Assembly (NCBI GenBank): GCA_937928195.1 | Contig: CALEYZ010000120.1 | Coordinates: 1 to 17,526 of the forward strand | Length of the DNA: 17,526 bases | DNA from: an uncultured Limnohabitans sp. | GTDB lineage: Bacteria; Pseudomonadota; Gammaproteobacteria; Burkholderiales; Burkholderiaceae_C | Direction: 5' to 3' | Shown: in pieces, positions 1 through 7,444 of the stretch | How positions within the stretch are numbered: the stretch's first letter is position 1 | How the letters are laid out: each line of letters starts with the position of its first letter | Notes under the pieces: model-generated | The model's database searches: none | Told to the model about the DNA's origin: nothing | The model's input: only the letters and a program-made list of their open reading frames with translations | Program-made: the position numbers and the translations under genes

Positions 1-1166
1 AAATGCTGGGCAAAGTAGGCCTCGCCCCAGCGCCAATCGATGCCTAAATCTTTCACCAAAAAACTTGCCACCACCATGCGCAAACGGTTGTGCATGTAGC
101 CGGTTTGGTTGATTTGTGCCATCGCTGCGTCAATCAAGGGGTAGCCTGTGCGGCCCTCGCACCAAGCGGCAAACAAGGCTTTGCCATGGGGCCCATGGTC
201 CCAATGAATGGCATCGTATTCGGCTTTGAAACTTCGCTCGGCCACATGGGGAAAGTTGGCCAAAATTTGCGCATAAAAATCGCGCCAAATGAGCTCGGAC
301 AACCAGACACTGGCGCCTTCGCTGGTTTTGTAGCGGCGCCAGGCTTCTAAGGCCAATTGCCGCACCGACACTGTGCCAAAGCGCAAGTGCACGCTGAGGT
401 AACTGGGTCCTTTGACCGCTGGAAAGTTGCGGGTTTCTTCGTAACGGTCAATGCGGTGCAAGAAGTCTTCGAGCAAGACTTGCGCGCCCGACACGCCGGT
501 TTTGTAATGCAAGGCGCTGAGGTCAATCTCTTCAAAGTCAATGTCGGACAGGGTGGGCACCGGCACTTGATAGGCGGTCGGCCGGGGGGCCAGTGCCGCG
601 GCGTGCTGGGCCACGGGGTGGGGTGCTAAATCTTGGGGCTGTACTTTTTTGAGCCAAGCGTTTTTGTAGGGAGTGAACACGGTGTAAGGGTTGCCAGCCA
701 GTGTGAGCACTTCTTGGCGCTCAAACACCACATGGTCTTTGTAGGTGTGCAGGGCAATGCCTGCATTGGCCAAGGCGCCGCGCACTTGGGCGTCGCGGGC
801 CAGGGCGGCAGGCTCGTCATCGTGGCTGGCAAAGACGGCTTGGGCCTCGATGTGTTTGGCAAGGTGCGCAATTTCTTTGAGAGGGCTACCGTGCAGCACG
901 ATGAGCCCCACTTGGGCTGCCAGCTTGGCGTCAACGCCGGCCTGTGTGGCTGCATGGCGCAGCAAGTTGTCCAACTCGACCAGGGACTCGCGGATGAAGG
1001 CCACGCGGCGATCTTGCCGGGGCAGGGCGTTGAGGATGTCGGTGTCAAAGACAAACACACACTGCACTTTTTGGCAGTTTTTGAGGGCGTGAAACAGGGC
1101 GGCGTTGTCGTCAACGCGTAAATCTCGCCGAAACCAGACCAAGCCGGTAGAAAAGGGTTTGTGCAT
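1..1166 (-). CDS. phrB: Deoxyribodipyrimidine (CPD) photolyase, C-terminus cut by window edge
   Basis: This is a flavin photolyase, which repairs UV-induced cyclobutane pyrimidine dimers using light captured by FADH- and an antenna cofactor. Reading the minus strand from the ATG at 1166 gives 388 codons without a stop before the window ends; family members are about 470-490 residues, so roughly the last 90 are missing. The N-terminal alpha/beta antenna domain opens with the typical LVWFRRDLRVDDN (residues 9-21). The FAD/DNA-binding helical domain shows WLSELIWRDFY (288-298), GYPLIDAAMAQ (341-351) and the signature TGYMHNRLRM (355-364), followed by SFLVKDLGIDWRWGE. The conserved NNGGWQW region lies beyond the edge. 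The gene diverges from yqgE with only 26 bp between start codons, and I see no clear Shine-Dalgarno. A cryptochrome is a less likely alternative. The antenna type (folate or deazaflavin) cannot be told. Confidence 0.95.
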   Translation of the reverse strand, partial: MHKPFSTGLVWFRRDLRVDDNAALFHALKNCQKVQCVFVFDTDILNALPRQDRRVAFIRESLVELDNLLRHAATQAGVDAKLAAQVGLIVLHGSPLKEIAHLAKHIEAQAVFASHDDEPAALARDAQVRGALANAGIALHTYKDHVVFERQEVLTLAGNPYTVFTPYKNAWLKKVQPQDLAPHPVAQHAAALAPRPTAYQVPVPTLSDIDFEEIDLSALHYKTGVSGAQVLLEDFLHRIDRYEETRNFPAVKGPSYLSVHLRFGTVSVRQLALEAWRRYKTSEGASVWLSELIWRDFYAQILANFPHVAERSFKAEYDAIHWDHGPHGKALFAAWCEGRTGYPLIDAAMAQINQTGYMHNRLRMVVASFLVKDLGIDWRWGEAYFAQH

Positions 1167-1186
1167 GGGTTTGAGGCCGTTAAAAT
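1159..1186 (+). promoter_or_regulatory. Candidate yqgE promoter giving a leaderless or near-leaderless transcript
   Basis: TAAAAT at 1181-1186 matches the -10 consensus at five of six positions. The partner at 1159-1164 (TTGTGC, 16 bp spacer) matches only three of six. Transcription starting about seven bases after the -10 would begin at the A of the yqgE ATG (1193). The GGAG at 1188-1191 is one base from the ATG, too close to serve as a ribosome-binding site. The -35 overlaps the photolyase start codon on the other strand. Confidence 0.35.
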
Positions 1187-1192
1187 TGGAGC

Positions 1193-1789
1193 ATGTCTGC
1201 CGATTTTGCCTCCACTCAGCTTTCGCATCATTTTTTGATTGCCATGCCCGGTTTGGAGGACCCTACATTTGCCAAGAGCGTGGTGTACCTGTGCGAACAC
1301 TCAGAGCGCGGTGCCATGGGCCTGATCATCAACAAGCCCAGTGAGCTCAGTCTGAAGCATTTGTTCGAGAAAGTCGAGCTGCCGCTGCACCGAGAGGATC
1401 TCCTGCAATCCAATGTATTGATGGGCGGTCCGGTTCAGGGTGAGCGGGGCTTTGTGCTGCATGAACCTGTGCTGACCGAAGCCTCTGGCCAAGACCCCTT
1501 GTATGCCTCTACGCTCAGCGTGCCCGGTGGCTTGGCCATGACCACCTCCAAAGATGTGCTCGAAGCCATGGCCAATGGCTCGGGTCCTCATCGTGTGGTG
1601 GTGACTTTGGGCTATGCCTCGTGGGGCGAAGGCCAGTTGGAATCAGAAATTGGCGAAAACAGCTGGCTGACTGTTGAGGCCGACCCGGCTGTGATTTTTG
1701 ACACGCCCATCGAGCAGCGCTACGACAAGGCGCTGGGCCTGTTGGGTTTGCAATCTTGGATGTTGTCTTCCGAGGCGGGCCACGCATGA
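1193..1789 (+). CDS. yqgE: YqgE/AlgH family protein (UPF0301)
   Basis: This is a 198-residue cytoplasmic protein of the UPF0301/AlgH family, whose biochemical role is not established; the Pseudomonas member, AlgH, was named from alginate regulation. The start fits the conserved family opening: MSADF followed by HHFLIAMPG (12-20). Further conserved blocks are VVYLCEHSERGAMGLIINKP (30-49), MGGPVQGERGFVLH (77-90) and LGYASWGEGQLE (139-150). The length is typical (about 180-200). It is the first gene of the yqgE-ruvX-pyrR-pyrB-pyrC' operon, an order also known from Pseudomonas, and its stop overlaps the ruvX start as ATGA at 1786-1789, implying translational coupling. The gene may be read from a leaderless message. 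No residue looks unusual. Confidence 0.95.
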   Translation: MSADFASTQLSHHFLIAMPGLEDPTFAKSVVYLCEHSERGAMGLIINKPSELSLKHLFEKVELPLHREDLLQSNVLMGGPVQGERGFVLHEPVLTEASGQDPLYASTLSVPGGLAMTTSKDVLEAMANGSGPHRVVVTLGYASWGEGQLESEIGENSWLTVEADPAVIFDTPIEQRYDKALGLLGLQSWMLSSEAGHA

Positions 1790-2202
1790 GCCTAGACCAG
1801 GCGCTCTCTGTGCCTGCATCGCAGCAGAGTTTTTTGGCTTTTGATTTTGGACTCAAGCGCACGGGTGTGGCAGTTGGCAATCGCATGTTGCGCCAAGCCA
1901 CGCCGCAAGCCACAGTGGTGGCCGAAGGCGATGCGCGCTTTGCACAGATTGAGAAACGCATCAAAGAATGGGCACCCGATGCCTTGGTGGTGGGCGTGCC
2001 TTTTCACCCCGATGGCGCGTCACATGAAAACACCTTGCGTGCACAAAAATTTGCACGCCAATTGCGCGGCCGTTTTGGTTTGAATGTCTACGAAGTGGAC
2101 GAACGTTACAGCACCACCGAAGCCATTTCGGCAGGTGCCAAAGATGCCGACGCTGCGTCGGCTTGCATCATTTTGGAACAATTTTTAAGGAGTCTGCCTT
2201 GA
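1786..2202 (+). CDS. ruvX: RuvX/YqgF, putative pre-16S rRNA nuclease (RNase H fold)
   Basis: RuvX (YqgF) is an RNase H-fold nuclease implicated in maturing the 5' end of 16S rRNA; it was earlier proposed as a Holliday junction resolvase. The protein is 138 residues, normal for the family. The N-terminal FLAFDFGLKRTGVAVG (16-31) supplies the first catalytic Asp (D20), followed by DALVVGVPFHPDG (65-77), VYEVDERYSTTEA (101-113) and the C-terminal acidic helix around D122 (DADAASACIILEQFL). The ATG at 1786 was chosen over in-frame upstream starts because it begins just before the conserved domain, overlaps the yqgE stop in the usual ATGA arrangement and has GAGG at 1772-1775. Its TGA (2200-2202) overlaps the TTG start of pyrR, so the two are probably coupled. 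Confidence 0.94.
   Translation: MSLDQALSVPASQQSFLAFDFGLKRTGVAVGNRMLRQATPQATVVAEGDARFAQIEKRIKEWAPDALVVGVPFHPDGASHENTLRAQKFARQLRGRFGLNVYEVDERYSTTEAISAGAKDADAASACIILEQFLRSLP
2187..2192 (+). promoter_or_regulatory. Strong ribosome-binding site deciding the TTG start of pyrR
   Basis: AAGGAG lies six bases upstream of the TTG at 2199-2201. No ATG sits at a suitable distance, and the in-frame codons further upstream lie inside ruvX. The site therefore supports a TTG start that overlaps the ruvX stop as TTGA. Confidence 0.8.
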
Positions 2203-2717
2203 GTGCATTGGCTTTGAACGCAGAGGCGCTGTACAGCGAACTCTTGCGGGGTGTGCGAGCGATGTGCACACCCGACACACGTTTGGTGGGCATCACCTCG
2301 GGCGGCGCTTGGCTGGCCGAGCGCTTGCAAAAGGATTTGGGTTTGAGCGGCAAACACGGCAGTATCTCTTCCGCCATGCACCGCGATGACTTTGCGCAGC
2401 GCGGTCTGTCTTCCGGCGGGCAAACGCAGCTGCCCTTTGAAATTCACGGTGCCGATGTGCTGATCTTGGACGATGTGCTCTACACCGGCCGCACCATTCG
2501 CGCTGTGATCAACGAGTTGTTTGATTATGGTCGCCCCGCCAATGTGCGCTTGGCTGTGTTGGTCGACCGCGGTGGCCGCCAGTTGCCCATTCAAGCCGAT
2601 TACGCCGCAGCACGTGTGGCGTTGCCCGAAACGCAATCGCTGGCGCTGGCCCGTTTGGACGGTGGCGCGTTCAGCTTCGAAGTCAAAGAAGAAAACAGTT
2701 CAGTAGGAAAAAAATAA
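2199..2717 (+). CDS. pyrR: PyrR: pyrimidine operon regulator / uracil phosphoribosyltransferase
   Basis: PyrR is a type I phosphoribosyltransferase-fold protein that makes UMP from uracil and PRPP; in Gram-positive bacteria it also attenuates pyr mRNA. From the TTG start at 2199 it is 172 residues, normal for the family. The PRPP-binding loop VLILDDVLYTGRT spans 87-99. Other conserved parts are the LVGITSGGAWLAERL block (29-43), the flexible-loop region AMHRDDFAQRG (59-69) and the LVDRGGRQLP segment (121-130). It sits directly before pyrB (2 bp gap) in the pyr operon. I see no PyrR-type antiterminator/terminator structure upstream of pyrR or pyrB, so control by mRNA attenuation is not supported here; the protein may act mainly as an enzyme or by another mechanism. 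Confidence 0.95.
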   Translation: MSALALNAEALYSELLRGVRAMCTPDTRLVGITSGGAWLAERLQKDLGLSGKHGSISSAMHRDDFAQRGLSSGGQTQLPFEIHGADVLILDDVLYTGRTIRAVINELFDYGRPANVRLAVLVDRGGRQLPIQADYAAARVALPETQSLALARLDGGAFSFEVKEENSSVGKK

Positions 2718-2719
2718 CA

Positions 2720-3682
2720 ATGCTCTACAAACGCAATCCCCAACTCAACAAGAACGGCGAGCTGATTCACTTGCTGTCGACTGAAGGTTTGTCGCGCGAC
2801 ATCCTCACACACATCCTCGACACGGCGGCCAATTTTGTCAGCGTCAGTGACCGTGAAGTGAAGAAGGTACCTTTGCTGCGCGGCAAAAGCGTTTTCAATT
2901 TGTTCTTTGAAAACAGCACGCGCACCCGCACCACCTTTGAGATTGCCGCCACGCGTTTGTCGGCCGATGTGATCAACCTCGACATTGCACGCTCGTCGGC
3001 GTCCAAAGGTGAATCGCTGCTCGACACCATTGCCAACTTGTCGGCCATGGCGGCCGATATTTTTGTGGTGCGTCACTCCGAGTCGGGCGCACCTTACCTT
3101 ATTGCTCAGCATGTGGCACCGCATGTGCACGTGGTCAATGCCGGTGATGGTCGCCATGCACACCCCACACAGGGTCTGCTGGACATGTACACCATTCGCC
3201 ATTACAAAAAAGATTTCAGCAACCTCACCGTGGCCATTGTGGGCGACGTGTTGCACTCGCGCGTGGCGCGTTCCGACATTCATGCGCTCACCACCTTGGG
3301 GTGCGCCGAGGTGCGTGTGGTGGGGCCGCAAACGCTGGTGCCATCCGACATGGCGCAAATGGGTGTGAAGGTGTTCCACAACTTGGAAGAAGGCATCAAA
3401 GACTGCGACGTGGTGATTACTTTGCGCTTGCAAAACGAACGCATGAGCGGTGCCTTGTTGCCTTCCAGTCAAGAGTATTTCAAACGCTTTGGCCTCACCC
3501 CCGAAAAATTGCAATTGGCCAAACCTGATGCCATCGTGATGCACCCAGGCCCGATCAATCGCGGTGTGGAAATTGACTCAGCCGTGGTGGACGGTCCGCA
3601 AAGCGTGATCTTGCCGCAAGTGACCTTTGGCATTGCGGTGCGCATGGCCGTGATGAGCATCGTGGCGGGCAATGAAGCCTGA
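2720..3682 (+). CDS. pyrB: Aspartate carbamoyltransferase catalytic subunit
   Basis: PyrB joins carbamoyl phosphate and L-aspartate to give N-carbamoyl-L-aspartate, the committed step of pyrimidine synthesis. At 320 residues it is full length. The carbamoyl-phosphate loop FFENSTRTRTTFE spans 62-74 with STRTR at 66-70. The 80s-loop Lys is in SASKGES (K96), HPTQGLLDMYTI lies at 148-159, GDVLHSRVARSD at 175-186, and the aspartate-domain HPGPINRGVE at 275-284. No separate regulatory subunit gene (pyrI) is present. Together with the dead dihydroorotase encoded next, this indicates the class A type of complex known from Pseudomonas, in which PyrB needs PyrC' for assembly. The start has AGGA 11 bases upstream, and it follows pyrR by 2 bp. 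Confidence 0.97.
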   Translation: MLYKRNPQLNKNGELIHLLSTEGLSRDILTHILDTAANFVSVSDREVKKVPLLRGKSVFNLFFENSTRTRTTFEIAATRLSADVINLDIARSSASKGESLLDTIANLSAMAADIFVVRHSESGAPYLIAQHVAPHVHVVNAGDGRHAHPTQGLLDMYTIRHYKKDFSNLTVAIVGDVLHSRVARSDIHALTTLGCAEVRVVGPQTLVPSDMAQMGVKVFHNLEEGIKDCDVVITLRLQNERMSGALLPSSQEYFKRFGLTPEKLQLAKPDAIVMHPGPINRGVEIDSAVVDGPQSVILPQVTFGIAVRMAVMSIVAGNEA

Positions 3683-3715
3683 TCGGTAGACGTAGAAGAA
3701 GAAAGACAAAAGACC

Positions 3716-4987
3716 ATGAAAATTTTGATTCAAGGCGGCCGAGTCATCGACCCCATCAGTAAAACCGACACTGTGGCCGATGTGGCCATTTCGGCCGGCA
3801 AAATTGTGGCCATCGGCAAAGCGCCTGCAGAATTTCAAGCGCAAAAGACCATCGACGCCAAAGGCCTGATCGTGATGCCTGGCTTGGTCGATTTGTCGGT
3901 GCGACTCAAAGAGCCAGGCCATGAACACGAAGGCATGCTCGATTCCGAATTGGCCGCGGCCGTGGCAGGGGGCGTCACCAGCCTGGTGTGCCCGCCCGAT
4001 ACCGATCCTGTACTCGACGAGCCAGGCTTGGTTGAAATGCTGCGCTTCAAAGCAGAAAAACACCACCGAGCCCATGTCATGCCTTTGGGGGCCTTAACGC
4101 GCGGCCTGAAAGGTGAAGTGCTGACCGAAATGGTGCAACTGACCGAAGCCGGTTGCGTGGGTTTCAGCCAAGCTGAAGTGGCTTTAGAAAACACCCAAGT
4201 GCTGCAACGCGCTTTGCAGTACGCCAACTCCTTTGGCTACACCGTGTGGCTGCGTCCGCAAGAGTTGCACTTGGGCAAAGGCGTGGCGGCCAGTGGCCCC
4301 TTGGCCACGCGCATGGGTTTGTCGGGCGTGCCTGTGGCCGCAGAAACCATTGCCTTGCACACCATTTTTGAACTGCTCAAAAGCATCAAAGCGCATGTGC
4401 ACTTGTGCCGCATCAGCAGTGCTGCCGGTGTGGCCTTGGTGCGTCAGGCCAAAGCAGAAGGTTTGCCCATCACTTGCGATGTCAGCATCAATTCTTTGCA
4501 CCTGACCGACGCCGATGTGGGGTACTTCGACAGCCGTGCCCGTGTATCGCCACCACTGCGTCAACAGCGCGATCGCGACGCCTTGCGCGAAGCCCTGGCC
4601 GACGGCACCATCGACGCCTTGGTGTCCGATCACAGCCCTGTGAGTGAAGACGAGAAAGCGCTGCCGTTTGCCGAAGCAGAACCGGGCGCCACTGGTCTCG
4701 AGTTGTTGCTCAGCTTGGCTTTGAAATGGTCACAAGACAGCAAGGTGCCGCTGCCCCGCGCCATCGCCACCATCACCTGCGAAGCCGCACGCGTGCTGGG
4801 CAAAGACATGGGTCAGTTGAAAGTGGGCGCACAAGCCGACATCTGCATCGTGGACCCTGAAGCGCATTGGCAAGTGACGGCCAGCAGCTTGCGCAGCCAA
4901 GGCAAGTACACCCCTTTCGCAGGTTATGACTTACCCGGTCGTGTGCAGTGCACGCTGGTCAGTGGACAAGTGGCCTACCAAGCCTGA
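3716..4987 (+). CDS. pyrC': Dihydroorotase-like PyrC' (probably non-catalytic ATCase partner)
   Basis: The 423-residue protein has the full dihydroorotase/amidohydrolase fold but lacks the metal site. After MPGLVD (54-59), the H-x-H zinc motif of active enzymes is replaced by S61-V-R63, while the flanking EPG (66-68) is kept. The segment corresponding to the H-x-E-D motif of active enzymes reads RPQE (180-183), and the usual PHH region reads SINSLHL (257-263). H230 and the VSDHSP block (303-308) persist. Such proteins are known in Pseudomonas, where pDHO is inactive but needed for stable aspartate transcarbamoylase; the same gene order and length support that role here. A catalytic dihydroorotase must therefore be encoded elsewhere. 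The gene follows pyrB after 33 bp, with no strong ribosome-binding site. Confidence 0.93.
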   Translation: MKILIQGGRVIDPISKTDTVADVAISAGKIVAIGKAPAEFQAQKTIDAKGLIVMPGLVDLSVRLKEPGHEHEGMLDSELAAAVAGGVTSLVCPPDTDPVLDEPGLVEMLRFKAEKHHRAHVMPLGALTRGLKGEVLTEMVQLTEAGCVGFSQAEVALENTQVLQRALQYANSFGYTVWLRPQELHLGKGVAASGPLATRMGLSGVPVAAETIALHTIFELLKSIKAHVHLCRISSAAGVALVRQAKAEGLPITCDVSINSLHLTDADVGYFDSRARVSPPLRQQRDRDALREALADGTIDALVSDHSPVSEDEKALPFAEAEPGATGLELLLSLALKWSQDSKVPLPRAIATITCEAARVLGKDMGQLKVGAQADICIVDPEAHWQVTASSLRSQGKYTPFAGYDLPGRVQCTLVSGQVAYQA

Positions 4988-4989
4988 GC

Positions 4990-5721
4990 ATGCGCGCAGC
5001 CATCAAATTGCTGCGCGGCCTTTGGCACGTGCTGGTGGGATGGGTCACCATTTATTTTCGGTTTCCACAACTGAGCCAGCAGCAACGTGACGCCCGCGTG
5101 CAAGTGTGGGCCATGCAACTACTGCGCATCTGGGGCATTGATTTGGAAGTTCGGGGGCAGCCGGTGGTGTCTGGGCCCGCCTTGCTGGTGTGCAATCACA
5201 TTTCTTGGCTCGACATTGTGGTCATTCATGCCACGCGGCATTGCCGTTTTGTGTCCAAATCCGAATTGAAAAATTGGCCGCTGGTCGGCATGTTGGCAAC
5301 GGGGGCCGGCACTTTGTACATTCACCGAGCACAACGCAAAGACGCCATGCGCATGGTGAAAGACATGGCGCAATCTTTGCGTGATGGGGATGTACTGGGC
5401 GTGTTTCCAGAGGGCACCACTGGCGATGGCATTGGCATGTTGCCGTTTCATGCCAACCTGATTCAATCGGCCATAGAAGGCGAAGCGCCGGTTCAACCGC
5501 TGGCCTTGCAGTTTGTCGATGCCCATGGCATCAGCATGGCAGCGCGGTACATTGATGACGACACCTTGTTGGGCTCAATTTGGTCAACCCTGAATGCCCG
5601 AGGTTTGAAGGCCGTTGTGAATTTTGGTGCGCCAGAAGTTGCAAACGGTCGTGACAGGCGACAGTGGGCGGCCGATTTACAGCAAAATGTGATGAAACTC
5701 AAATCTGCCTGCCTCCGCTGA
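4990..5721 (+). CDS. 1-acyl-sn-glycerol-3-phosphate acyltransferase (PlsC-like)
   Basis: This is a 243-residue membrane-associated acyltransferase of the PlsC/LPLAT family, expected to acylate lysophosphatidic acid or a related lysolipid in the inner membrane. An N-terminal hydrophobic stretch (about 10-25) precedes the catalytic NHISWLD motif (H70-x4-D75). The acceptor-site motif FPEGT follows at 139-143, and LPFHANLIQSAI (151-162) matches the typical fourth block. The ATG at 4990 was chosen because it lies 2 bp after the pyrC' stop and begins at the hydrophobic segment; an in-frame upstream start inside pyrC' is less likely. It appears to be the last gene of the pyr transcript. Its substrate cannot be fixed from sequence; ornithine-lipid-type acyltransferases (OlsA) are similar. 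Confidence 0.88.
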   Translation: MRAAIKLLRGLWHVLVGWVTIYFRFPQLSQQQRDARVQVWAMQLLRIWGIDLEVRGQPVVSGPALLVCNHISWLDIVVIHATRHCRFVSKSELKNWPLVGMLATGAGTLYIHRAQRKDAMRMVKDMAQSLRDGDVLGVFPEGTTGDGIGMLPFHANLIQSAIEGEAPVQPLALQFVDAHGISMAARYIDDDTLLGSIWSTLNARGLKAVVNFGAPEVANGRDRRQWAADLQQNVMKLKSACLR

Positions 5722-5778
5722 ATTTGGATGCAAGTCCATTGCGCTTTGGTTTTTACTTTTTAGATAACAGGAAACAGA

Positions 5779-6096
5779 ATGAAATACATCGTGATGTTGC
5801 TGGGATGTCTCAGTGTCAGCGTTGCAAGTACCAACGCCTTGGCTCAGCCGGCCGCGCCCAGTGCCCTTCAAGTGCGCAGTTGGGCTGCAGGTTGTGCCAA
5901 CTGCCATGGCACCAACGGTGTGGCGCAGGCAGGTCATGTCAGTTTGGCGGGTCAAAACGCCGACCTGATGTTGAAGAACCTGTTGGATTTCAAAGAGGGC
6001 CGTCGCCCTGCAACGCTCATGCATCAATTGGCCAAAGGCTATTCTGATGCCGAACTCAAAGCCATTGCGACTTACTTCGCAGCGCAAAAAAACTGA
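5779..6096 (+). CDS. Monohaem cytochrome c, probable FccA/SoxE-like subunit
   Basis: This is a 105-residue c-type cytochrome exported to the periplasm. A Sec signal peptide (hydrophobic residues 3-20) ends at ALA-QP (about 20-23). A single haem site CANCH is at 39-43, and M81 (ATLMHQL) is the likely sixth ligand, as in short class I cytochromes. It lies 21 bp upstream of the flavocytochrome c sulfide dehydrogenase flavoprotein, so it is probably the electron-accepting haem subunit. Known FccA proteins are either dihaem (about 21 kDa, Allochromatium) or monohaem (about 10 kDa, Chlorobium), and this one resembles the short form. AGGA at 5769-5772 provides a ribosome-binding site. The gene begins 57 bp after the acyltransferase and may start a new transcript, but I find no convincing promoter. 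Confidence 0.85.
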   Translation: MKYIVMLLGCLSVSVASTNALAQPAAPSALQVRSWAAGCANCHGTNGVAQAGHVSLAGQNADLMLKNLLDFKEGRRPATLMHQLAKGYSDAELKAIATYFAAQKN

Positions 6097-6117
6097 GCCC
6101 CAGAAAAGAGTCCCCTT

Positions 6118-7410
6118 ATGAAAAGACGTCAATTTCTCCAATCAGCTTCTAGCGCTGCCGGTGTCTCGACCACGCTGGGTGCGGTGTCTCTCGCAGGCTG
6201 CGCCAATTTGGCCATTGGCAATGCGCCCAAAGTGGTGGTCATTGGCGGCGGTTACGCTGGCGCCACGGCCGCCAAGTATGTGCGCATGTGGTCCAACCAA
6301 AGCATTGAGGTGACCTTGGTGGAGCCCAATGCCAGTTTCATTTCTTGTCCCCTCTCCAACTTGGTGGTGGGCGGCAGCAAAACCATCGCCGACATCACCA
6401 CCCCTTACGACAACCTGGTGAAGCGCCACGGTGTGAAGTGGGTGCAAGACCGGGTGGTGCAGATCGATGCCGACAAACGTTTGGTCAAATTGGGCAGCGG
6501 TGCCGAATTGCCCTACGACCGTTTGATCGTGTCACCTGGTGTCGACTTCATGTTTGACACCTTGCCTGGTTTGAACAAAGCTGGCGCGCAAGACAAAGTA
6601 CTGCATGCGTGGAAAGCAGGCGCGCAAACTGTGGCCCTGCGCAAACAACTGGAAGCCATGCCTGATGGCGGTGTGTACGCTTTGTCAATTCCCTTGGCCC
6701 CTTACCGTTGCCCGCCCGGCCCCTACGAGCGTGCCAGCGTCATTGCCGATTACTTCAGCAAAGCCAAGCCCAAAAGCAAAGTGTTGATTTTGGATGCCAA
6801 CGACGATGTCACCTCCAAAGGCCCCTTGTTCAAGAAGGCCTGGACCGACCGCTACAAAGGCATTGTGGAATACCGTCCTAAACACAATCTGACCGATGTG
6901 GACGCCGCAGGCAACACCCTCAAGTTTGAATTCAACGACGACATCAAAGCCGATGTGCTGAACGTCATTCCCGCCATGCGCGCGGGTGACATTGCCGTCA
7001 AAACAGGCTTGGCCACCGCCAACAAGCGCTGGTGTGAAGTGGACTTTCTCACCTTTGAATCCAAAGTCGCCAAAAACATCCATGTGCTGGGTGACTCGAT
7101 TCAAATTGCACCGGCCATGCCCAAGTCAGGCCACATGGCCAACCAGCATGGCAAGACCTGCGCGGCCGCAGTGGTGGCCTTGTTGTCGGGCCAAGAACCC
7201 AATGCTTTGCCCATCTACAACAACACCTGCTACAGCTTTGTGAGCGCCAACGAAGTGGTTCACGTGGCCAGCGTGCACCGCTACGATGCCGAAAAGAAAA
7301 CCATGCTGGCCGTCCCAGGTTCCGGTGGGGTGTCGGCTGCGGCGTCTGAGTTGGAAGCGGCTTATGCGTTTGCGTGGGCCAGAAACATTTGGGCCGACAC
7401 ATTGGCGTGA
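6118..7410 (+). CDS. fccB: Sulfide dehydrogenase (flavocytochrome c) flavoprotein subunit
   Basis: FccB/SoxF oxidises sulfide in the periplasm and passes electrons through FAD to the cytochrome subunit. The 430-residue protein starts with a twin-arginine signal (RRQFLQ, residues 3-8). The Rossmann FAD motif VIGGGYAG follows at 41-48. Three key cysteines of the family appear: C77 (ISCPLSN), matching the Cys that binds FAD covalently, and C198 (PYRCPPGPYE) and C371 (NNTCYSF), matching the redox-active disulfide pair. An FAD-binding C-terminal block HVLGDSIQIAPAMPKSGHMA lies at 322-341. The LAGC at 25-28 also resembles a lipobox, so a membrane-anchored form is possible. Upstream is the cytochrome gene and downstream is soxY. 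Sulfide:quinone reductase is a relative, but the signal peptide and cysteine pattern favour FccB. Confidence 0.93.
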   Translation: MKRRQFLQSASSAAGVSTTLGAVSLAGCANLAIGNAPKVVVIGGGYAGATAAKYVRMWSNQSIEVTLVEPNASFISCPLSNLVVGGSKTIADITTPYDNLVKRHGVKWVQDRVVQIDADKRLVKLGSGAELPYDRLIVSPGVDFMFDTLPGLNKAGAQDKVLHAWKAGAQTVALRKQLEAMPDGGVYALSIPLAPYRCPPGPYERASVIADYFSKAKPKSKVLILDANDDVTSKGPLFKKAWTDRYKGIVEYRPKHNLTDVDAAGNTLKFEFNDDIKADVLNVIPAMRAGDIAVKTGLATANKRWCEVDFLTFESKVAKNIHVLGDSIQIAPAMPKSGHMANQHGKTCAAAVVALLSGQEPNALPIYNNTCYSFVSANEVVHVASVHRYDAEKKTMLAVPGSGGVSAAASELEAAYAFAWARNIWADTLA

Positions 7411-7444
7411 TGCCTTACGTGTCGTTTCACTTCAATACAACATC

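Noticed and set aside
626..1300. 224-codon minus-strand frame overlapping the photolyase start
   Set aside because: It is a different frame from the photolyase, which has complete family motifs across the same bases.
1193..2720. PyrR-type attenuator or other riboswitch ahead of pyr genes
   Set aside because: Gaps between yqgE, ruvX, pyrR and pyrB are overlaps or 2 bp, leaving no room for a leader structure.
2600..3544. Long open reading frame (314 codons) on the minus strand
   Set aside because: It lies opposite pyrB and the end of pyrR, is rich in His/Val/Gly as expected from the complement of a biased gene, and has no recognisable motif. pyrB is unmistakable on the plus strand.
5739..5766. 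TTGCGC-N16-TAGATA as a promoter for the cytochrome c gene
   Set aside because: Only three of six bases match in each box; too weak to list as a feature, though some promoter here is plausible.
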